Shown here piece by piece: positions 36,601-51,338 of a DNA stretch of 64,000 nucleotides. Origin of the DNA: Elysia crispata (Eukaryota > Mollusca > Gastropoda > Plakobranchidae); NCBI GenBank assembly GCA_033675545.1, contig JAWDGP010003851.1, positions 213,544 through 277,543 on the forward strand, written 5' to 3'. The notes under the pieces were generated by a model that worked only from the letters and a program-made list of their open reading frames with translations, was not told where the DNA came from and made no database searches. The first letter of the stretch is position 1, and each line of letters begins with the position of its first letter. The position numbers were made by a program, and so were the translations under genes.

Positions 36601-39600
36601 GCCAATGTTTTCATATTAGATGCCCTATGAGGGACATCCTCTGGTTGTATTGGTCCTGCAACTCTGCCCTCCTGTTGTTGGTTCAGAGGCTTCCACTTGA
36701 GCTTTTCTTTTGACTTGGCTTGCACTGCAACTTGGCTGATTTGCTGTGTAAGTGAAGAGGGTACAAATATATACATATATATAAATCCTTAAACAGTGTG
36801 AATGAAAAGATATTTGTTAAGTTTGCGCTTCAAAAAAATGATGAAATAATTTCTAGTTAAGTAAACAAGCCCCTAACATACAATTTATAACAGAAAAGAC
36901 GAAGCCTAAAATTAATTCACTGACAGAGTTCAAATTCATCAAGAAAAATCCTTACTGACATGAAGGCCACAGACGCTTCCAATTGTTGACGACTCCATAG
37001 GAATAATAAAAAAAAGCATGTTCCCCTCTTAGAATTTCTTTTAAAAGAGTTGCATTAAATTGGACCAGTAAATGCTATTCCTCTTGCCACACATCACCAT
37101 TGTTGAAAGACATAGAAAAGATTTTCTTGTTACTATGATATTTAACACAACATATTTTGCTGTGTACTTCATATTTCTGTTACTATCAATTTAATCATTA
37201 TTCAAATGAATATTTTTAACATCATCTATAAAATCAATTTTCGGCAAATTTGTTGTCAGAGTTCAAACTGAGTTAGAAACTGATATAACTATGTAAATAT
37301 GAGGAATGCTTATTTGGAAAAACATGAACACAGCCAAATATTATGCTTGATTTCTAGGAATAAAAAACAGAAATTTATCTGAAATTAATCCTTTTTTTAC
37401 TACATTTCTTCTGAGAAAAGAAACTTACCCTGTTTAAATCATACAAAAGTATCTTTCTTAATCTGGGCCTCATTCAGTGTTTAAAATTAATAGAATGCTT
37501 ATTACCTAGATCACGCAACATTTTGAAATTCTCAACTGACAGTATATAAATATTCCATTTTCTCAATCATTTGTCCTGGCCTCACTTTCTCCTCAGCAGC
37601 CTGCTGTTTTTGTATTTCTTCCACAATTTCTGCAAGGCTATCATCCTCAGACAAACCACTTCGATCTGAAGATACAGACAGGTTTCTGTCCAGTCGAGAA
37701 GCAGCAGATTTCACTGTGGATGATGTTTTAGCTTTGTCTAACTCTTCACTTTGTCGACGCTGAGCCTTAGCCCTCTTCTTTTGCTGCTGCTGTTTGTTGC
37801 TCTTGCGCCCACTGTTGATACTCTCTTCCCCTAATGCTGTTTAAAGAAAAAGATACTGGTGAAAAACATGGTAGAAAAGAACTGGCTAGCAAAAAAAAAT
37901 GAATTAGACCCCTTTTGGTTAAGCAAACTATTCTTAGATTTGGAATAACCTGCCTGCCCGCCACCCATGGCGGCACTGTCGCCAAAGGGATGCCACCTTA
38001 AATGCAAAGGAACCCCTACATACACACAGCACACAGCAAAGAAAATCAATTAAGAAAATTATTTATAGCTACACAGCAGTCAGCTGATGAATGTGATTGA
38101 TCTGGCTTACCTGCACGGCTTGCGTCTGCTAGCATTGGTAGATCTAAAGCTAGAGTCTATCCCATTGTTGATGTACACAAAAATAACTTTAATCAAAAGA
38201 TTAGAAAAATGAAAAGGTGTAGGCCGATAGGAATGTCATCTCAATCGTTGGTTGTGGAATTTAGAATTGGTGAAGTAATAACTTCACCACCAGTCAGTCA
38301 GTTTCTATCCCTCGGCACTTCTATAGGTCTTCAAACAAACCGCCTGGATCCAAGTCAATATATAGCTTATCAGCCTATGTAAATTAATTTTTAAGATAAA
38401 CTTTCTTTAAATAACTGTTAAAAACATCTAAAATTTTCAAGAATTTTGCAAATAATCAACATTCTTGTGATAAAAATTCATTCCTGAACCATAGCTTGCC
38501 ATGCTTGTTGAGAGTGAAAACAAATGACGACCCCTATCTAAAAATAGTAACAGGTGGTTTCCCAAAACCCTTAACCAAAACACGCCTATTCGACAGTGAT
38601 AGTAACTATTTGAAATTAAACAAAAAACATACTTTGCACTCCATATGGATGTCTTAATGTCTTGTTTCAACTATTTTATCAAAATAATCTCTGGTTAAGT
38701 CAAATATTTCAAAAGCTTTTATAAAGTCAAAATCTTTTCTTACTCCTGGCAAAACCAGTAGATAAACCAATATCCTTAAATCAAGTTTTATATAATTGGA
38801 TCGTTGATCCATGCATATGACATGCTGTCGTTATATTTTGTTATGCACTGTAAGTTCCCAGGATCAAGCCTATACAAAATAACTTCCACCTTTGTGCCAT
38901 TGCACTCAATGTTTCCCTCCATGGTTTATTCCAATTTACTTTATGCCAAAATTTAATGGATGTTTACCTCATGGTTAGAGTAAAGAGGGTCTTCATATTA
39001 ATCAGAGCCAATATCAAATCTATTTGAGGAGATCAGAAAGTGAAAATTCGACGCTACATCATCAGCTCATTTAAATGCTATGTAAACAAGCATATGAAAC
39101 TTTCGTAAAACAAATAAGCGAGTTTAAAATATCAAGAAAACATTAGAAAAGAATGATCCACCCAGTTTGAGGAAAAACTCACTGAAACTATTTTCACAAC
39201 TTTCAAACTCAACAACGGCTGCATCTAAAACTGCCTGGTTGCCTGTCCAGGCAGGTGTCATATGTCTGTACACCATACTCGGTATTGAACTCCGGTAATA
39301 TGAGCCAAGTTCTTCAAGAGTGTCCTCACTTAAAACCTCTAAATACCTAGGAAAAATATAAAAGGAAAATTTTGTTAAATGTTAATGGGCCATAGGCAAA
39401 TCTTTCTCTATTTTTATCATTTTGATCCTGCTTTCATATAATGTACCACAGAATGACAAAACATTTGAACATGTCTTATCTAAACATTTCACTCAATTCA
39501 ATTTTATGCTCTTAATACCCTACATGTACTTCATTGCCCACAAAATGACAAATTTAATTTCTTCAAATTGTAATTCTTCTTTGCAAAATATATCATGAGT

Positions 39601-42600
39601 GTTAGCCCGTCGAGACTATATAATGCATGTTTTAATTCATCTCTGACTGATCTGCCTTCCCTGACACCTTCATTCACCTAGGCTGACTAATATACCTAGC
39701 AATAGAACAACTTTTAAAACTTTTAAACATTTGACCAATTTCACATTAAAGGAACTGAATTAAGCTTATAAATATACAGAAAAAAAATGCTGCGCAAATC
39801 AACTTCCTCACATATAGATTTGCAGAAGATTTTCAAAGCCATATTCAGATACTAACATTGTATTAGAAAGGTGGATTCAAGTGCCATAGTCTTGTTACAA
39901 ATAAATTAAGACTGAGTTATGACAATATGGATGTGACAAAATATTAAAACTACTAAATCAAAATTTATATTATTCACAGAAAGGAAATTAAAGAAAAAAA
40001 GCATCAAATTTTGATCTGACAAAATAACAAAGCTGTGAGATGCAATTCAAAACTTAGACTTGTTGAAGATGAAGTTCCCACCTGCCCTCAAGCATTGCAG
40101 CCAAGTTTAGGGAGATGAACTGCTGACACGCTGCCTTTAACTGGTGGGCCTGATACACACTTGAGAATTCAAGCAACTCCCCTGCATTCTTGAACGACAC
40201 TATATTAGAGGAAAAGAAGATAAAAAGCATATAACTATAAGTAGATGGCAATGCTGATCTTATGGCATTTGAAGTGACTGCTATCTTTTTTTGTATAACA
40301 TCAATGCCAGATATATAGATCATTGCAGACAAAGAAACACAGAAAACATTAATGAGCTACATATAAAATTCACACACAAAGAGGCGGTGACGTAGAGCAA
40401 ATTTCTCACTTTACAACTATATCTATATGACGTGAAACAATTTCAGTTTTATTTTTAAAAGCAAATGTTCTATCCAATTTCTGTGCTAAGAAAAATGCCA
40501 CATAAATTGAACAACAGTTTTTGATAAACAAGTTGCAAAGTTCTCTTACAATATCTGTTGTCTTTTAATTTCTCAAAAATACAGCCGCGTTAAAGAAAAT
40601 GAAAAAAAAACTGTAAAACACATCTCCTATATTTAAAAAAAAATTATGCAGCCCATATCAAAGGATAAAGCATAGCAACAGCTGGAAAATACCAAAACTA
40701 ACAGATATTGGCAAGGGCCACTTCACACATCTCCTTAAGGCGAGTCACCAACAGCTGGTCAGACACTATTAGGACATTGCACAGAAGATCTTCCTTACAG
40801 CAATCTGTTATAAAAGTACACAAGTTTGTAGGAAAAAAGTATAAAACAAAGAAAGACGATCTTATTAATCAAAGCAGTACATGTGAAATTTTAACCGTCT
40901 CAATAATTTTATGGACAGTCCTTTAAATAAGTTTACTTGGTGAACAGTATTTTTTGCTCTTTCTCCTTCTTTATGGTGCACTGGAAAATTAAGAGTAATA
41001 TATGAGCACTATTATCAATTATTCCAACTTATCTTCAAACTATATTTAAAATACTTACAGACACTTAATACAAAATTCCTTTCAATCTTTATATTTTTTT
41101 TTCATATTAGAGAAAAAAAAAATAATGAGCATAAAAGATAATGGGGAAAACTGAGATAGATATTGGATATATTTCTTGTAATGTAACCGAATAATTTCCT
41201 TTAGCAAATGTGATGTTTTACTTGTTTTAAAATCTATCTTGCTACTTGTCAATCCTTTTTGAAATTTGTATGAACCTCTGTTTAAAGATATCGATTGAAA
41301 ACATTTTCCATGTCGAGACAATAGCAGATTTAGCAGTTTACATAAGTTGAATTTGATTCCTTACTTTGACAATAAATTTCAAACCTTTTGCATTAAGATA
41401 AACAATAACAAACTCTGGCTTGAGTTCGCAAATTAAAAAACATTGTTTTTTTTTTGTGTATATATATATACACATACAATTCATATGTCCATGACAGAAA
41501 TCTTACCCATAAGCATTGGGGCCTCATCTGTGTACAGAAATTGCAATAAAATATCCATGACTTGCCCTGGCACTTGGAGTGTGAGTGTTGTTGTGCCGCT
41601 AGACTCTAACCAACCTGTGGCCAGCATGCTGTAAAAGTATTCAAGTCTGGAGACCAACACACACTTGTGACACTGCTTCTCCTGACCATCCTCAGACTTG
41701 ATGGTTACATCAAACAGCTCTGGTCTAGAGATCAGAACAGAAATATGCAAAGATACTAGATGATTATTCCATAACAGTACCTTGAGCTTGGATTGAAGAA
41801 ATGGCAGTGAAGAAAAACAATAGGGTTTATCACAATAAATTTGACCACAACATAATTACGGGCAAGGCTAAAATCTTTTTTAAAATAGACAAGCTGATCA
41901 TATGGTTTAATAAAATGTTAATGATTATGCCGTCTGAAGAAATATAAACCTTTTTCTTTAAATTGGAGTCAAAGACACCAAACAAAGACGTGCATAGTTA
42001 AGTTGAAAACCAGGAATGCAGGTTGGGAATGCGTAAAGTAGTCATATAACCTATCTCGTAGCAATATCTCTACCTATTAGATTTAAAAACGAAGAAAAAA
42101 AAAAACCCATCTGTATTCCTTAAAAGTTGAAGTTCTTGTAAAATATAGTTTAAAAAAGAAAATACAAAACCCTACACTAACATTTTTGCAAACAAAGCAT
42201 ATTGACATGATTTCAAATAAAAAGTCTTATCAAAACTCAAAGGAAAAAAGGAAATGAAATAACTAATCGTCTTTAGCTCTCTTTCAATTCCCTGTTCATA
42301 TGCCTTATTTGTTATATAGCAACAAAAACTTACAATTTGGTGCAGTCAAATTTGATCTTGGTATTGGTCACTCGTTTGCTTTGGGACAAAATGACTCCAT
42401 TGACACACTTAACAGCATCAAGTCTAAAATAGATTTTAAAAAAATAAAGGATAAAATAAATTTGCCTGGGACTAAATGGTCAAGAAATATTATATGTTTG
42501 AAAATAAAATCTAATGGTTCCAAACATATAAAAATAAAAATTATCATTTGTTCCATGGAATATAATGCAATACAAAACTGAAGCCACTTTATCCTGTAAA

Positions 42601-45600
42601 AAAAAATACCTTGCATTTTTTACAATTCATAAGTAGAACAAAATATCAAAGAAGGAAATACTTGCACATCTAGAGGCTGTATGTCTGGCATTCAGTCCAC
42701 CACAAATTCCTTGGCTTCCCAGTAGTGAAAATTTCATCAAATTATCACAATTATGAGATGAATTATTAAAATTCTACTTTTTCTCAGAAGATTATGGTCA
42801 ATGTTATTGCAATTATTATAAATCTCTATAGATTTCACCTGGCATAAGCTGCCTACCTCTTTGAAAGCCCTTTTACTCCTAGCTTTCTTGCCACTTCCTG
42901 CAGCTGCTGAACTGGGTTTTGGGAGCTGGTTGGGTTGACACCATCATGATCATCTGATATACTTTTATTGTGAGACTTCTTGTTGTTCTGACCTTTATTA
43001 GCTTGTCTTTTCTGTTGAACTTGGAAAGCTGACATGCCTTTTGTGTCAAAGTTCTCTGTTGATTGGAGATGTCTGACATGGGTAAGAGGATCTGACTGCA
43101 CCTTTATTTTGTGACCAGGCTGTAACCAAAAAAACCCAGAAAGAATGTTATTATGCTCAAAAAGATCAGAAAATGATGCAATCTTAACACATAATGATTG
43201 CATAATGAAAAAAATTGGACTTTGTGAAAGACTTATACCACTTATATTTTATAAAAACATCATCATTTTCCCTTAGAAGTTAAGAACCTGATACTTTTAC
43301 AAAAAACAAAAAAACAAAGAAAAACCCTAGTGTGAGTCATTCTCAAACGTTTTCCTTGCTTATACTAATCTTCATTAAAATGTTTCTGCTATTGACTTTA
43401 ACAAAATATGTGAGGAAACCTGGGTGAAATTGTCACATGTCATTTGACTTGTTCATTTTCAGAATTCATCTTCAAGTGTATTTTCTTGCCTTTGAAGGAA
43501 TGAAAAAAAAAAGATAAAAATAGCTCTAGCTTTTGCAGGTCAAGATTAGAAAAAAATATCGACATAGGATTTTATTTACCTTTAATAGCTTCTACATCAA
43601 AGCAAGCCTAGACCATTTGTCTCTGAATCACATAACATGTTATGTTATGCAGCAATAAGATTTAAATCTATTTCTCTACAAGTTAAACAAAAAAAAAACA
43701 ACCAAAAAACAACAAACCCACAGAGAGACTAAATACCCATAGTTGCAAACTAAAAGTAAATGAGAGAATAAAAAAACATTAATATGTATTATATTCTAGA
43801 ATAGAATGTATGATAACAAAAAGTATGGATTTAAATTATCAAAGAAAGAAGATACATTTCTTTCCATTTTTGTTCTGCTTTGATTTTAAATGACTTTATT
43901 ATATTTCTGAGAAATCCTTTTCACCGTAAGAAATTCACAGGTATCTGAATAGATGAAATTCAGAATCTGTTCCATCATATCTGCTCCAACTCCAGGCACT
44001 TTAACCACTGGTCGCTGATCCATTGCCGTTCTCTCATATGAAGCTTCTAAAGCTAACACAGTGTTGCGGAAAAAATCTGACCTCATTGCCAGAATGTATT
44101 TATGGGCTGGCCAGCTTTTGCTTCCAGCCTGTAAGAAGAAACATAACACTGTATAAAAAGCAAATTTCTAAAACCAAAACAACATTTAGATTTGTAAGGC
44201 AATAAAATTTATTCCAAAACACCCATTCTGTAATCCACTTAGAACTATTAATATTGTTTGAACAATCCCCTCATCTGTAGAATAGCCTCAAGTTCTCTCA
44301 ATGAGCTAAAAATTTACAAAACTAAGAAAGAACCCATTACACACAAAACCTTCAACATCGTCATCTTTCTAATTTACTTTGAAATGAAATATCTCAGTAC
44401 GTACAAAAATCAAAGATCACTCTCTTAAAAGTTAAGTGTGCCCTTAGAGATGATAGCGAATCTTAACAAGTCACTGTCTTGTACCTGGTTTCACCTTCAT
44501 TTTTCATGTAATGAAATTTGCTAGCAACAGAAAATAATAAAAGTGAAAAAGAGAGCTTATTAATTAAACATCCTAAAGATATTGCAATAAATAAGTAAAA
44601 GCAAATGAATTAAATATAAAAAAAATGTTTTACCTGATAGAAGCCCCTCCAAAATGTAAAGAACAGAAAGCCACATACCTCTACAACCACATCATGAATG
44701 CTGTCCCCTATATCTGCCTCATCTAAGAGACGTTTAAACTGGTCCTGGATGTCTGAGTTGGCTACAGAGGGGAGCTCTGACATGCTGAGGTGAAGAAAAT
44801 ATTTCATAAACAGATGTAATTCTCTCCTTTGATTTAATTTCTCTAAAAAAGATAATGGCTTTCAGAGATAAAAGATGAACCAAATTCATAGGAAAATGTA
44901 ATGGGGTACCGCTTGACCATCAAGTTTCTTGAAGTTTTAAATTCCTTTAAGTTATTCAATGTTTCAAATGTTCATTCCTCTGGCAGTTCTCATTATCTTT
45001 GAACCCTAATATTTGCTCGAGCAGCATTCCATTGGATCATGCCATGATATGGAATTGATGAAAATTTGACAAGATTATGACCATCATAAATACTTCTACA
45101 TTTGGAGATACAAAGTATTTTTTTTTATTAATTGACAAAAGGTTTCTGCAATAACTAAATTGTTCAACTTCAATCTTGACATCTCACCATCCATTGGGTA
45201 AAGCCTGAAGAACAGCAAAGTTGCGAGCTTTCCTATCTGAGGCCACACAAGTGGCTCGATGAATGCCTGGTAGTCGGCGGATCTGCACTTCTTCCACTTC
45301 CTCCCGCAATAATAAATCAAGCAATCGTGGCTGGTTAAAACCATCTCCATTATCTTCATATTCAGAGGTAGGACAAAAAAGAAATCAAAACAGATTTGAA
45401 TTCCACAAAAAAATTATGCAGTTCTTTGCTATTTTTCATACTAAACCTTCAAGACATATCCATTTCTACATGGATGTCCATCTAAAAATGAATTTGACAC
45501 AACTTAAAAGTACATTACCCAAGATAAATTATAATTCAATAAAAACCTGTACTACCTCAAACAACCACTCCACACACAAAAATTCTAATGGGTTTATGCT

Positions 45601-48600
45601 TTGTATTTTCGTTTTTTGGTTCACTTCCATAAGTTTTGTACATGTGCTGGTACAATGGATGCAATCATTCAAAAAGCACAGTGAAACATGAGCTTTATCT
45701 TTATTTTGCATTCTTCGAGTGGGTCTTGATTATATGCAAAAAGAATGTAAGGTCTGTGCTGTTTAATGCACTTACAGTTTCCACCAGGATGCCTAACCAA
45801 AATAGAGTTCTGGACAAAAAGTTAAAACTTTACAAAATACAGCATTTATTAGAAGCCTCATTCTATTAAATCTTTTTAAAGCCTATAGCTAAATGTAATT
45901 TAATAAAAAAATTGAAATGAATTAATGATAAAAACTTCATACAGTTCTTTTACATAAACTGTAACGGACCTTTAACCTCCTTGCAATGCCTATGCTCTTG
46001 GTCCTTTGGCGATATTCCTGATTTCTTGTTAGAGAAATACCCAGCAAATGCCTCCCCACGATCAGTCGAGAACACAAGAGAGGAGGTTGTCATAGCTATG
46101 TCACGCACTGCAAGCTGACGCCTCAATGCAAACTGACAACGCTTCACTGCAGGGCTATTGCTGCGCCAAAGGAAGAGCTTAAAACAAGATGTATGTCTTT
46201 CAATTAGTCAAATATAATATAGAAACAAAAAAATTATTGTTATCTGCAATGCTTAAACAAACTCAATTAAACTCATTGTTTTTAAAACATCTTTAACACA
46301 AAAAACTTTTGAATATTTATTGATTACTCAAGATTATGCCAGATTCAGAATGAAAAAAATATCTTTCTTTACTTTTCTTTCTTTTTTTTTTTTTAAAAAA
46401 AAATGCCTTTACACGAGATCTTCTCATTTGTGATGTATGATATGAACAAGTAGGGCCAAAAAATTTTTAAATGCCCTTTAAGTATTAATTGATCAGAAAA
46501 TGGAAATTAAATTTAAAGAGGGACAAACTTAAAAATTTGAGCTTCTTACTTGGCCACCTTCATTTTTCAGAGCAATATTGAGGTCATGACCCCCTTTCTC
46601 CCGCAGGATACCCAGGCCAGTATTATGATCAAGATTTCCTCCAGAAACGATTACCTGCTCAATTTCCTGCCACCTACAATGTGTGTAACAGGAAAAATAA
46701 AAGATTTGAATGAAATTGATCAAATGCTGTCTTATTGGCAGAAAGATTAGTAAGCACACTGTTTAAATCTTTGAATGCTATATGGCTTATTTTGCTGAAG
46801 TTAAAGAATTTAGATTTATTTTTCAAACCTACTTGATTATACATCGATGAATAGAATTGGTACTCAATTTTCTTTTCTTTTTTTTTTTCGCATTTAAAGT
46901 ACATTTATTAGGTAAATCTAAAACTCATCACCAGTTGGACTGAGATTAATGGATAATGACATATAAGGGAGACATGAAATGTTAGTTTCATAAATTGAAA
47001 TATGGCAGCTTTTCCTACGAAACGAGAAAGTGAAAGCATGTTTTAAGCTCGCTGATATACTTTGAGAAAATCAAACCAATATAAAAGAGTTACATCTTTA
47101 GTCTCTCTTTCCAAAGAAACATTGAAAACAGTTAAGCTTCCTTAGAGGAAAAAAAAATAGAGAAAGCTTTACTTGGAGGCAATCTTCCTGCACTGGTATT
47201 CATGGAGCACATAAACATCTCCTCTGGTTGTGAGACACACTGTAGCTGCATCAGAGCAGGCCACCAAAAAGACACCAATCTCTGTGTGTCGCAGAGATGA
47301 CACTTGTCGCAATTGGCTCAAATACCTTTCTCCCCTTGGTACACCTGCAAAAAATATAAGAGGTAAATATTCAGGGGTACAACTACATTATTCCTGTAAG
47401 CAGCTAATCACAAAATTTCAGATTTACTAGCATATTACAATAAAAGAGAGCTACAAATTCAATAAGTAGAAAAAAAAAATAACTAAAGAACTATTTTATT
47501 ACTCACACCTTCCTTATTACCACTGCTCTTCTTTTACTATCTCGTTCATATTAATAAGATTTGCTTCTATTCTTTCAATGCTTCAACTCTTCTTAGGTTT
47601 TAATCTAAAACAATTACATCCAAAATTAAAAATAAATATATTTGCTCTGATATTTTGGAATATTTTGTAAGAGATCAATTTCAATGCTACCACATATATC
47701 ATTGATCTATGATATTTTTTATTTACTAAGACTTGTAACTAAATATAAAGCTTGAATGTTTATTTAAGATATATTAATGGTGCTTCTAACTAGAATAACC
47801 TCAAGAAAAAGCTTACCTAGTTGCCCAGCATTCAGACCAACTGTAAACACACTGTCAGGGGTCCATACCACTGAGTGGAAGCGTCCAACACATACTCCAC
47901 TGATGCTCTTTCCTTTTAATGGTTTCAGGTTCATCTGAGTAGAATTTTACAACACAAAGAAGCTTGAAGTAAAAGTTGAGATTCCATTAAAAGAATGTTT
48001 TAACTCTTTTGAGAATGATTTTAAGATGCCTCAAAAGCTTAAATCTTTGACTTGAATTCATTGCTCACATCCTCAGCATGATCTCCTTCATGCAAAGTGT
48101 AGAATTTTACCCTGAAAGCTGCATTTTAGTTCTGAACAATGGGGGTAAAGTCCCAAAGGCTTTTTTAACTTAGGCCACTCAAGCCTTGTTACAGCGGGCC
48201 AAGCCCAGGTAATGTTATCAATCACTGTCAGGGTCAGGCCCGCCCATGACCTGATTTAATTGCTATCTGCACAAGCCAGTATCTGCTGAATTTTATGTAA
48301 TGAAACAAAACATTCCTCCTCTTTACCTCACAATATCTTCAACACTACTCATAGTACAGACATCATTCAACTTTCAACAGTTTCTTTCAAATCTTATTTG
48401 AAACCTGGTGTTACTCTGATATTTGTGTCATCATATTTGTGAGTGTGTTTACTGTGTTTCCATAGTCCAAGTTTTTATTTATAATTTTACCTGTGATCCG
48501 TTCCTATAAGATTTAATTTTTTTGAATTAATTAAAAAGTAAACGCTACATTATCACTTTCCCATATTTATCTGAAAGAACGAAAACCATATATTAAAATG

Positions 48601-49256
48601 ATTTAAGTTCTGTTTAGTTAAATGAGTTCAAAGCGCGCCCATGCCCTGTTTAATCCATACAAAATCCTCACACACAGAACAAGCCCAGTTGCTTCTGCAT
48701 TAGACACAGTTCTAAACAAACATAAAATTACACCACAAGCGTATCACAATAGATCTTTTGTACGAAACTGCCATAAATACTTTCCACCAAACGTTTACAC
48801 AGACCCTACAGAAACAATGATTAAACAAACACAAACCCTTACAAACAAGCCATTCCTCATAGACAAAGCACATACAATACAGATAACATTTAAAGATCTC
48901 AATAGCACATTCACAACAGTTCACAAGTTTATATCCTTCACAGCACCTATAACAGATTACAGCTCTTTACAGTACATTCAAACAGCAATAGACAAATACA
49001 TGACAATTTACAGAAGAATGTTTCACAACAAAGTCATTCCAAAACAAATATTTACCAGAACACCACTGCATACCGCACATTAGAAAAGACAAGTTTGGAC
49101 TGGGCCTCCTCAGAGAGCAGGGAACAGGAAATAGCCACCAATTGATAGTAGATTTAGAAGAACATCGGGTGCACGAGTTTACAAACGAACTTAATAAATT
49201 AAATTACATTTTAACAGCACACCATCTACAAATAGCAACTTCTCTCCGAGCATAGG

Positions 49257-49293
<37 letters not shown>

Positions 49294-50354
49294 GTGATGT
49301 ATAATTAATATAAAATATTTTTATAATTTAATTTTAATTTCTATTAATTTCATTCTGACCTGTCGAGATAGAACAGGATCTGTGATATGAATTTCTGTGA
49401 TATCTTTCTATGATTTAATTTATCCTATATTTTTACAGAATAAAAAATGATTAACTTAGTATCTAGATCTAAACCTATAGACAAATTACTTTTCAACTCC
49501 CAAATAAATCTGAATGATGAAATGTGACTCATATTCTGTTCCATATGCTGAAGAAATTTTGGCAAGAGTGACAATTTAAATATGAAGATCTTCAGATGTT
49601 AAATTTAGTTCATATCAAATTAAAAATTATGAAAAGAACAAGTTCAAAACAGCATCAGTTAGATAAATAAAGTCAAGTGTAAGCTAGACTTGAACCTCAT
49701 TGTCTTGCCCTATGGGCCCAGAAAATCTTTTCACTGCCAGCATGTCTCTTGCATTTAAATTTTGGGGATGTGGGAATGCAGTTCTAAATGTTAAAAAAGA
49801 ATGGGAAACATCTTGTTCACTTAGGAGAGTCTTTTGCAGGCATGATAAAGGGACTATAATATGTGGAATGGCAAACAGCTCTGCTTCACATTATTTTGGT
49901 CATAGTAATATCAAAACTTTAAAATTGTGAAACAATAGATTGAAAAATCATCAAACAAAAATAGAAAAAAGGAAAATAAGATGCGATCTATCTAAAAAAT
50001 GACACAATATTCTCAGTAGTATCCAATATGATAAGGAAGAAACGTTGATTTACCTGTTTAGGCTGAGGACTCTTCTCTACATAAGGTGTTTGACCAAGCT
50101 GGTGGTATGAGTTGATCCCAAAACTATACACAACACTCCTGCAAACATTGTTTAATATAAAATTTATTCTATATAATGTGCACTTACTACATGTAACCAT
50201 CCAAAAGTAATAACTGGCACTGCCATGACCTTCATATTATGAAGATATCACCAAACTCTCTATAAAAACTTGTTAGGTGCTGAGTGCTTTTCAGACCAAT
50301 GAAAGAATATTGTAACAAAGCTAGAAAAGAAAATCGTTTTGCTTTCCATGTATT

Positions 50355-50432
<78 letters not shown>

Positions 50433-51118
50433 GTGCATTTATATAGCGCATATCCAAATGATTAAAATGCTCTATGCGCTTTACAAGAAAAAGAATAAGA
50501 TAGAAGCAGGCTAGATGGCCTGAACATACATACATAACATACAGAATGACGTACATAGCATAAAGAATAACATACATATTATATAAAAAATAACATGCAT
50601 AACATAAATGCATAAATTGTTATGAATGAGTTCTTTAAAAATTTTGAATTTCTTATAGTAAAAAAAAAAAAGACAAATATACAACAATTTGAATTCCACT
50701 TCTGGGACCATGACATCTCATGGCTTTGGTAACATTAAGATTACTCAAAAAAATTTTTTGGGTAAAAAAACAAAAAGATATTCACAAGAAAACAAAAAAA
50801 AATTGTATAAAGCCATGAGTTTTAGAAGAAACAAATAAAGTACCCTTACCCTTCCATTCTGAGGACAGTGTGATCTGTAGCAGCTGCCACTTCCAGACAG
50901 GTCTGGTCTTTAAGACAATCCAGCATTCGAGGCACCTGGACACAAAATGTAAGAAAATAAGATGCAAGCTTTGAATTAAATACCTTATAAAATAATAACA
51001 CTAATAACAAATTGGTTCGGCTTTTGTTTATTTATTCACTCTTTATAACTAACTATGGCAACAACATTTCATGAGAGTAATATTACACCAAAAGGATGAT
51101 TCAAATTTTCTCTGATAT

Positions 51119-51160
<42 letters not shown>

Positions 51161-51242
51161 GAAAGAGAGAGACAGAGAGGGCGAGATGGAGAGGGAGATA
51201 TATATATATATGTATAGAGAGAGAGAGGGAGAGAAAGGGAGA

Positions 51243-51338
<96 letters not shown>

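Noticed and set aside
45096..45187. Read-through of IBTK exon 11 into the intron
   Set aside because: A GTGAGA donor at 45187 and in-phase joining to exon 12 at 44784 explain the locus; the read-through has an immediate stop in the IBTK frame.
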